The position numbers were made by a program, and so were the translations under genes. Of a stretch of DNA of 12,196 bases, positions 7,149 through 12,196 are shown in pieces. The DNA lies in contig JALVLE010000184.1 of NCBI GenBank assembly GCA_027033555.1, positions 1 through 12,196 of the forward strand, in the 5' to 3' direction. The DNA is from Caldifarciminota bacterium. Its GTDB lineage: Bacteria > Hydrothermota > Hydrothermia > UBA1063 > CAJXJZ01. The notes beneath the pieces are model-generated. The model was given only the letters and a program-made list of their open reading frames with translations. It had not been told where the DNA came from and did no database searches. The first letter of the stretch is position 1. Every line of letters starts with the position of its first letter.

Positions 7149-9653
7149 ATGGACAAAAAGGTTTTACTCATAGATGCGACTTCTCTTGCTTTTAGAGCTT
7201 ATTATGCATTTATCAGAAATCCACTGGTCAACTCAAAGGGAATAAATACATCAGGTCCATTCGCTTTTATTAATTCCCTTGAAAAACTCAAAAAGGAAAT
7301 ACGCCCCACTCATATAATGGCTGTGTTTGATGCTCCTCATAAGACTTTCAGGCATGAGATTTACGAAGAATACAAGGCACAGAGGCCCAAGCCGCCTGAT
7401 GAAATAAGGCTACAGATTGAGCTTATAAAAAAACTTCTTGATGCTTATGAAATAAAATATATTCAAATTGAAGGGGTTGAGGCCGATGACGTGATTGCGA
7501 GCTTCGTTGAAAAATACAAAAATTATGATGATATTGACATATACGTATCCACTCAGGATAAGGACCTTTTACAGCTTGTTTCCCACAATGTGAAAGTGAT
7601 AGCCGGAATAAGCAACAGGATGACCATTTACACTCCAGAAAAAGTCATAGAAAAATTTGGGGTTGCGCCTCATAAAATTCCCGATTACCTTGCTTTGAGA
7701 GGGGACAGCATTGATAACATACCGGGCGTAAAGGGTATAGGAGAAAAGACTGCTCGTAAGCTCCTTGAGAAATACGAGAGTATTGAAGATATATATGAGC
7801 ACTTAGACGAAATTGAGCCATCTATTCGTGATAAGCTTATAAAGTATAAAGATGATTGCTTTTTTTCAAAAAAGCTTGTGCTCCTAAAAAAAGATGTGGA
7901 AATAAGTGTTACTCTTGATGAAATAGCCATCAAAGAGCCAGATAAGAGGAAACTTGCAAAGATTTTGAAATATCTTGAGTTTGAGAGCCTTTTAAGGGAA
8001 CTTGCAGAGGAAAGGGTTCCTGTTAAATTTAATGAACGTTCCTATCTTCCCCTGACAGCCTTATCCGGCTTCAGTATGGATGTGGTGGGTGATGAGATTT
8101 ATCTTATTGATTCTGTGGGAGAGGGGTATGTGTTAAAGGTGAAACAGATAAAGGATGTCCTGACAACGAGCAGCGTGGAAAAGTACGTGTTTGATTATAA
8201 AAATGTGTTTAAAAGTCTTCTTAAGCAGAATGTGAATATTGAAGGGGTAGTTTTTGATCTACCACTTGCTGATTATCTTCTTGAACCAGAAAGAGGTAAA
8301 TATACTAAGGATAGATTTCTTATTGAAGAATTTCTCATTCTCCCGTCGGATGATAAGGCTAAACTTGCCTCCCAGACGGTATTTATGGTAAAAGAATTAA
8401 AAAGTAACTATTTAAAAGCACTGGACAATATGGGACTTTTGCCTCTCTATAAAGAAATAGAGCTTCCGCTTGCAAAAATCCTGGGAAAAATGGAGCATCA
8501 TGGTACGCTGATTGATATTGATTATCTCAGAAAGTTCAGCGAAGAGGTTGAAGATAGCCTTAATAACATTGTCCAAAAACTCTATGAAATCGCAGGAGAA
8601 AGGATTAATCTTAATTCTCCGAGACAGATAGCCAAGGTTCTATTTGATAAATTAAAACTGCCTCCAGTAAAGAAAACAAAAACAGGATATTCCACAGATC
8701 AGGAAACCCTTGAGAAATTAAAGGACAGGCATGAGTTTGTAAGTCTTCTACTTGATTACAGGGAGCTATATAAAATTAAGTCCACCTACATAGATGCTTT
8801 TTTTAAACTCGTTGACGAGAATGGAAGAGTGCATCCTGTTTTCAATCAGATGCAGACTGCCACAGGACGCCTGTCATGTTCTAATCCAAACCTCCAGAAT
8901 CTCCCTGTGAAATCTGATATAGGGAAAAAAATAAGAAAAGCAGTCATTGCTCCTCGTGGTTATCTTATTGCCGCATTTGACTATTCACAGATAGAACTAA
9001 GGATAGCTGCCCATCTATCAGGCGAAGAGGCTATGATAAAGGCCTTTGAAAATGACGAGGATATACATATTCAGACAGCCTCCCTGATTTTCCAGAAGCC
9101 TAAAAATGAGATAAGCAAGGAAGAAAGACGTGTTGCAAAAACGGTAAACTTTGGGATTATTTATGGTATTTCACCTTATGGGCTTTCAAAACAGCTGGGT
9201 ATATCCATAGAGGAAGCGCAGGGGATTATTTATAACTTTTTTGCAATTTATCCCGGTATTCATGACTGGATACAGAAGATACTTAAAGAGACCGAGGAAA
9301 AAGGATATACAACCACAATATTTGGCAGAATAAGGAGAATCCCGGAGCTTAAAAGTCCGAATAGCAATATAAGAGAGGCGGGCAAAAGACTTGCAATTAA
9401 CACACCTGTACAGGGAAGTGCTGCAGATATAATCAAAAAGGCAATGGTGGAGGTTGACAAATATCTTCAAGAAGAAAAAATAGATGCATATCTTATACTT
9501 CAGGTCCACGACGAACTTGTTTTTGAAGTTAAAGAAGATATAGTGGAAGAATTTACCAATAGAATCAAACATATTATGGAAAATGTCGTTTCCCTTAGAG
9601 TTCCTTTAAAAGTTGACTTCGGAGTCGGAAAAAGCTGGCTGGAAGCTCACTGA
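7149..9653 (+). CDS. polA: DNA polymerase I (family A) with 5'-3' nuclease, no intact proofreading site
   Basis: Replicates short gaps, removes RNA primers and repairs DNA. The 834 residues are close to the length of Taq polymerase and shorter than the E. coli enzyme. Residues ~1-290 are the FEN-like 5'-3' nuclease: Asp9 in LIDATSLAFRAYYAF, then FRHEIYEEYKAQR, EGVEADDVIA, STQDKDLLQLV and a helix-hairpin-helix at ~184-208. Residues ~290-415 occupy the 3'-5' exonuclease position but lack its acidic residues. There is no DTE-type motif I, the motif II Asp position aligns with Val in FDYKNVFK, and no YxxxD is seen in motif III. The polymerase domain is complete: TATGRLSCSNPNLQNLP, motif A DYSQIELR with Asp611, motif B RRVAKTVNFGIIYG with Phe668, and motif C VHDE with Asp788-Glu789. 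No clear ribosome site precedes the ATG, but MDKKVLLIDATS is the expected beginning. A 22-bp gap follows the HAD gene. The 3' end overlaps the convergent rhodanese gene by 7 bp. Confidence 0.97.
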   Translation: MDKKVLLIDATSLAFRAYYAFIRNPLVNSKGINTSGPFAFINSLEKLKKEIRPTHIMAVFDAPHKTFRHEIYEEYKAQRPKPPDEIRLQIELIKKLLDAYEIKYIQIEGVEADDVIASFVEKYKNYDDIDIYVSTQDKDLLQLVSHNVKVIAGISNRMTIYTPEKVIEKFGVAPHKIPDYLALRGDSIDNIPGVKGIGEKTARKLLEKYESIEDIYEHLDEIEPSIRDKLIKYKDDCFFSKKLVLLKKDVEISVTLDEIAIKEPDKRKLAKILKYLEFESLLRELAEERVPVKFNERSYLPLTALSGFSMDVVGDEIYLIDSVGEGYVLKVKQIKDVLTTSSVEKYVFDYKNVFKSLLKQNVNIEGVVFDLPLADYLLEPERGKYTKDRFLIEEFLILPSDDKAKLASQTVFMVKELKSNYLKALDNMGLLPLYKEIELPLAKILGKMEHHGTLIDIDYLRKFSEEVEDSLNNIVQKLYEIAGERINLNSPRQIAKVLFDKLKLPPVKKTKTGYSTDQETLEKLKDRHEFVSLLLDYRELYKIKSTYIDAFFKLVDENGRVHPVFNQMQTATGRLSCSNPNLQNLPVKSDIGKKIRKAVIAPRGYLIAAFDYSQIELRIAAHLSGEEAMIKAFENDEDIHIQTASLIFQKPKNEISKEERRVAKTVNFGIIYGISPYGLSKQLGISIEEAQGIIYNFFAIYPGIHDWIQKILKETEEKGYTTTIFGRIRRIPELKSPNSNIREAGKRLAINTPVQGSAADIIKKAMVEVDKYLQEEKIDAYLILQVHDELVFEVKEDIVEEFTNRIKHIMENVVSLRVPLKVDFGVGKSWLEAH

Positions 9654-10036
9654 TTTTCTTTTTTTATCGCTTTAAAAATCTTACCGGGTTTTAACAGAGC
9701 AGCAAGGTCTTCATTTTTCGCTGCCAGCCATACTGTATGGAATCCCCTGTCAAGTAAATAAAGGTAGGCCCAGGCTGACCTTGTACCTGAGGAGCAAAAA
9801 CATGCAATAAGTTTATCTTTAGGGATTTCTGTTATTCTGTCAGGCAATTCGTGAAGTGGAATATGGAGGGTAGGAATCCCAAAGGGTGCAAGATCAAATC
9901 TAAGACACGCCACTTCTTCCTCTGTTCGTACGTCCAGTAATATGGCATTCGTTGATTTCAATAGCCCTTCAAGGCTAATTTTGTGTTTCCCGGCGCCACA
10001 GAAGTCAAAATTTAGTTTCTTTATTGTATTCTCCAT
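9647..10036 (-). CDS. Single-domain rhodanese-like protein
   Basis: Small cytoplasmic protein of 129 residues, likely a sulfurtransferase that carries a persulfide on Cys81. The active-site loop is CSSGTR (Cys81-Arg86) followed by SAWAYLYLLDRGF. Other rhodanese landmarks are ILLDVRTEEEV (32-42) and LHIPLHELPDRI (57-68). The final strand reads VWLAAKNEDLAALL where most rhodaneses have a Gly-Gly pair (LxGGxxxW), so that turn is altered. The start chosen is ATG at 10036 because AGGAGGT lies four bases upstream; a GTG at 10042 lies inside that ribosome site and is rejected. It is the second gene after the TauE/SafE exporter, nine bases apart, so a shared role in handling sulfane sulfur or sulfite is likely. 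Confidence 0.9.
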   Translation of the reverse strand: MENTIKKLNFDFCGAGKHKISLEGLLKSTNAILLDVRTEEEVACLRFDLAPFGIPTLHIPLHELPDRITEIPKDKLIACFCSSGTRSAWAYLYLLDRGFHTVWLAAKNEDLAALLKPGKIFKAIKKENQ

Positions 10037-10040
10037 GTTC

Positions 10041-10047
10041 ACCTCCT
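10041..10047 (-). promoter_or_regulatory. Strong ribosome binding site for the rhodanese gene
   Basis: Reading on the minus strand, AGGAGGT is followed by GAAC and the ATG at 10036. The TAG stop of the upstream exporter (10048-10046) overlaps the first bases of this site, so ribosomes finishing the exporter end on the rhodanese start region. Confidence 0.8.
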
Positions 10048-10789
10048 ATATTGCTTTTAAGGTCATTTTAATTGCAAGCAAAAGAAGGATAATTCCAAGA
10101 ATTATCCTGACTGTTTTCTGATCAAGATGTTTATGCATTACATGAGTCCCCAGTGTTGCTCCTAAAATTCCTCCGGAGGCAGCCACAATCAGAACTTTCC
10201 ATCTTACGTCACCCATGGACCAGTATGTGATAAACCCTGAAAAAGACGAGAATGGGACTACAAAGGCTGTGATGGTGGTTATTTTTTTGGGGCTGTATCC
10301 CATCATTAGCATTAGTGGTGAAATAATGCCACCCCCTCCCACCCCTAAAAGTCCTGATAAAAGTCCCGCAATCATTCCTATAAGCGAGAGTTTTAAAAAA
10401 GGGGCATCTTCCCGATGTTTTTCCCCATCTTTTTTTCTGTGAGAGATGAACTTATAAGAAGAAAATAAGAGAAAAGCAATAAAAATGTACAGAATAATTC
10501 TGGTTGGAATGAATTTTGAGAGATAGGCACCTATGGCTGCAAAAATAAAAGAGGAGATGATTATGGGGATTCCAATCTTTATATCAAGTCTTTTATTTTT
10601 AAAATTATGCACACTGGCACCTGCGAGAGAAACTGTGTTGTAAAATAGGCCAACAGGCTTGGCTATGTTTAAAGGTACCCCAAAAAAGGAAACAAGCAAT
10701 GGTATTAGCACGATAGCTGCCCCAACCCCACCTAAGGCAAATATGAAGGATGCTATCAATGATACGAAAAATAACAGTATTAACTCCAT
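10046..10789 (-). CDS. TauE/SafE family membrane transporter (sulfite/sulfur-anion exporter-like)
   Basis: Polytopic inner-membrane protein of 247 residues, the usual family length. The family includes proteins proposed to export sulfite, sulfoacetate or other organosulfur anions. About seven or eight hydrophobic segments are visible (roughly 3-27, 72-90, 98-115, 133-163, 172-190, 198-216, 228-245). The two family half-repeats are clear: ALGGVGAAIVLIPLL (18-32) with PVGLFYNTVSLAGA, and GLLGVGGGGIISPLM (147-160) with TAFVVPFSSFSG. A charged cytoplasmic loop, SHRKKDGEKHRED, separates the halves. The N-terminus MELILLFF fits the start at 10789, although only a weak GG precedes it. The gene is first in a two-gene unit with the rhodanese, which points to sulfur chemistry; the actual substrate is not shown by the sequence. 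Confidence 0.9.
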   Translation of the reverse strand: MELILLFFVSLIASFIFALGGVGAAIVLIPLLVSFFGVPLNIAKPVGLFYNTVSLAGASVHNFKNKRLDIKIGIPIIISSFIFAAIGAYLSKFIPTRIILYIFIAFLLFSSYKFISHRKKDGEKHREDAPFLKLSLIGMIAGLLSGLLGVGGGGIISPLMLMMGYSPKKITTITAFVVPFSSFSGFITYWSMGDVRWKVLIVAASGGILGATLGTHVMHKHLDQKTVRIILGIILLLLAIKMTLKAI

Positions 10790-10802
10790 CTTACACCGGT
10801 AA

Positions 10803-10831
10803 ATTATAAGGCAATATGTATATATTTACAA
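10803..10831 (-). promoter_or_regulatory. Sigma-70-type promoter for the TauE-rhodanese unit
   Basis: On the minus strand, TTGTAA (10831-10826) and a perfect TATAAT (10808-10803) are separated by exactly 17 bases. Transcription would be expected to start near 10796, only about 6-8 bases before the ATG at 10789, giving a very short leader. Confidence 0.7.
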
Positions 10832-10871
10832 ACTTGCCCCTGAAGGATTTCATTATGGCTTTCTTAAAAAA

Positions 10872-10883
10872 TATGTTAACATA
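10872..10883. promoter_or_regulatory. Perfect 12-bp palindrome abutting the ABC ATPase start, possible operator
   Basis: TATGTTAACATA equals its own reverse complement and ends one base before the ATG at 10884. Its place in the divergent spacer, over the likely initiation region of the ABC operon, would suit a dimeric repressor. It is AT-rich and short, so chance is possible. No convincing -35/-10 pair for the ABC genes was found on the plus strand. Confidence 0.3.
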
Positions 10884-11822
10884 ATGTTAATGCAAAATAT
10901 ACAGGCATTGCTGGAATTAAGAGATATAGTGAAAAAATATAGGAAAAGTGGTACATTTTCCCTGAACAGGGTTTCCTTTGAGGTGAGAGAAAAAGAGCGC
11001 ATTGCTTATCTTGGTCCAAATGGATCGGGTAAGACCACCACGTGCAAAATAATGGGTACAGTCCTTTATCCAGATGCCGGGAAAGTGTTGTTTCGTGGGC
11101 GAGATATTTTTAAAATAAGAAGAGCATATTTAAAAAAGATAGGTGTTATGTTTGGAAATAAAACAAAGCTAATGCAGAATATTAAATTGATGGATGCTTT
11201 CCTGTTACTTGGTCATATTTACGGAATATCTGAAAAGGAGGTAAAAAAGAAAGTGTTTTATTACGCAGAAAGATTAAATGTGAGACATTTGCTGAATAAT
11301 AGGCTAAGGGAGTTTTCTCTTGGAGAGCGAACAAAGAGCGAACTTATTGGAACACTGCTGCATGACCCTGAAGTGGTGATTCTTGATGAGCCCACCATAG
11401 GCGTTGATATTGTTTCAAGATATGAGATGTATGAGCTTTTGAGATATATAAATAAAACCATGGGAACCTCCATCCTCATTACGAGCCATAATGTAGAAGA
11501 TATAAAAGAACTTGCAAAGAGGGTGATATTAATAAACAGAGGAAAAGTGATATTTGATGGGGATCTCCCGGAGTTTAAGAAAAGATTTGGAACAGAACAA
11601 AAGGACGTGATTTTGAGATTCAAAAGTTATAACCAGTTTGAAAGAGCCAGAAAAGAGTTATCTGGTTTTATTAAAAAAATTGAAGGAGTAAATCTTCATC
11701 TAATTATAGGTGATAAAGAAATGCCAAGCTTGTTAAAGAAACTTATATCATATGGTGATTATGAGCTTCTTATAAAAGAACAGGAGCTATCCGAGATACT
11801 GAGAAGGAGCTATGGGGAGTGA
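10884..11822 (+). CDS. ABC transporter ATP-binding protein, ABC-2 type export family
   Basis: Cytoplasmic ATPase of 312 residues that would power the permease encoded next. Walker A is GPNGSGKTT (Gly44-Thr52, Lys50). The signature is SLGER (145-149), in the SLGxR form used by the subfamily paired with two ABC-2/DUF990-like permeases. Walker B is VVILDEP (Asp168, Glu169) followed by TIGVD, and the switch His is His202 in TSHN. The Q-loop region reads GVMFGNKTKLMQNI, where this subfamily usually has FGQKSQL, so the usual Gln is Asn92. Residues ~230-312 form a C-terminal extension of the kind seen in drug or polysaccharide exporters. The start is uncertain: ATG at 10884 or at 10890, neither with a ribosome site. 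The stop overlaps the permease start by 4 bp (GTGA). The substrate cannot be told from the sequence. Confidence 0.92.
   Translation: MLMQNIQALLELRDIVKKYRKSGTFSLNRVSFEVREKERIAYLGPNGSGKTTTCKIMGTVLYPDAGKVLFRGRDIFKIRRAYLKKIGVMFGNKTKLMQNIKLMDAFLLLGHIYGISEKEVKKKVFYYAERLNVRHLLNNRLREFSLGERTKSELIGTLLHDPEVVILDEPTIGVDIVSRYEMYELLRYINKTMGTSILITSHNVEDIKELAKRVILINRGKVIFDGDLPEFKKRFGTEQKDVILRFKSYNQFERARKELSGFIKKIEGVNLHLIIGDKEMPSLLKKLISYGDYELLIKEQELSEILRRSYGE
11804..11809 (+). promoter_or_regulatory. Ribosome binding site for the ABC permease
   Basis: AAGGAG lies nine bases before the GTG at 11819, within the end of the ATPase gene. It supports the overlapping GTG start. Confidence 0.55.
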
Positions 11823-12196
11823 AGTATTTAAATATTACCTTTTATTCCTTCAAAGATTCTTTAATTTCCTTAAGTGATTTTGCTATAATGAGTATCCGGC
11901 CCTCTATGATTCTTTTTGTTCAGTATTTCCTCTTCAGGTATGTTTTTTCCCAGGAGAGAGAAATTGGGGGATATACATTCTCTATGATAGTTGCCTATAT
12001 CTTTGTTGTCGGTTTTGTCTCAACCTTCGTAGATGTGAGTTCATTCCCTTATAAAATTGAAAATGCGTATATAAAGGGTACTATTACTGCCGAACTTGTT
12101 TTGCCGATAAGTTACTACTTTTTTGAATATTTTAAAAACTTAGGAAAAAGGCTTGCTTTCAGTCTGCAATTTTTTATAGTAAATTTAATTTTATAC
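11819..12196 (+). CDS. ABC-2 type permease, N-terminal part (runs off the window)
   Basis: The frame from GTG 11819 stays open for 126 codons to the window end, so the 3' part is missing. The product begins VKYLNITFYSFKDSLISL and has hydrophobic segments at about residues 20-44, 52-74 and 112-126. Between them are REIGGYTFSMIVAYIF and a loop with YIKGTITAELVLPISYYFFEYFKNLGKRLAF. This pattern (short amphipathic N-terminus, IGGYT, G-(x)-ELVLPISYY, then a lysine/arginine-rich stretch) matches my recollection of the DUF990/COG4587-like permeases that pair with the SLGxR ATPases. It would form the membrane channel with a second permease, which should lie just downstream. Overlap with the ATPase gene by 4 bp indicates a coupled operon. 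Confidence 0.82.
   Translation, partial: MKYLNITFYSFKDSLISLSDFAIMSIRPSMILFVQYFLFRYVFSQEREIGGYTFSMIVAYIFVVGFVSTFVDVSSFPYKIENAYIKGTITAELVLPISYYFFEYFKNLGKRLAFSLQFFIVNLILY

Noticed and set aside
9625..9668. Hairpin terminator between polA and the rhodanese gene
   Set aside because: Only a four-base AGCT/AGCT pairing near T-runs is present, and it lies within coding sequence; too weak to call.
10037..10042. GTG at 10042 as the rhodanese start
   Set aside because: It lies inside the AGGAGGT ribosome site; ATG at 10036 is correctly spaced from it.
10215..10442. Plus-strand 75-codon frame opposite the TauE/SafE gene
   Set aside because: It is the antisense of Gly-rich transporter motifs (Pro-rich translation) and lacks a ribosome site.
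10834..10859. Plus-strand promoter TTGCCC ... TATGGC for the ABC operon
   Set aside because: The spacer would be only 14 bases and the -10 match is poor.
1..12196. CRISPR array, tRNA/rRNA, insertion sequence or prophage signs
   Set aside because: No spaced direct repeats, cloverleaf sequence, transposase or integrase motif was seen on either strand; codon and base use look uniform across the window.

Overview
The window looks like part of a bacterial chromosome, AT-rich and tightly packed. Arginine is coded mostly by AGA/AGG, and the proteins are rich in Lys/Glu/Arg and Ile, which suggests a thermophile. One exported glycosidase ends in a FlgD-like/type IX secretion-type sorting domain. That fits an FCB-like or candidate-phylum bacterium (for example WOR-3/Stahlbacteria or Hydrothermae-like lineages). 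The assignment is inference from style, since no rRNA or other phylogenetic marker is present.

Left and centre (2-9653, + strand): six genes read the same way with overlaps or tiny gaps. They are the 3' end of pyrG (CTP synthase, glutaminase domain), a 734-residue helical HEAT-like protein of unknown role, a 1062-residue exported multidomain GH57-family protein, a CDP-alcohol phosphatidyltransferase, a HAD subfamily IB phosphatase and polA. Overlaps are 26, 1, 4 and up to 29 bp, then a 22-bp gap precedes polA. No internal promoter or terminator was seen, so they are probably one transcript. Two pairings make biochemical sense. CTP synthase feeds CDP-activated lipid synthesis, and the phosphatidyltransferase followed by a phosphatase resembles the two steps that make phosphatidylglycerol. 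DNA polymerase and the exported glycosidase may simply share the transcript.

Right of polA (9647-10789, - strand): a two-gene sulfur cassette, with a TauE/SafE-type membrane exporter followed by a single-domain rhodanese. It has a near-consensus sigma-70 promoter placed so close to the first gene that the leader would be only a few bases. The rhodanese end overlaps the polA end tail to tail by 7 bp.

Right end (10884-12196, + strand): an ABC ATPase of the ABC-2 type and the first 126 codons of its membrane permease, which runs off the window. The short divergent spacer (10790-10883) carries the sulfur-cassette promoter and a perfect 12-bp palindrome abutting the ATPase start codon.

There is no intergenic stretch over 100 bases. 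No tRNA, rRNA, CRISPR array, insertion sequence or long repeat was recognised. Nothing here clearly amounts to a new defence or mobile system. The most distinctive items are the exported GH57 protein with its sorting domain and the uncharacterised helical protein translated just before it.
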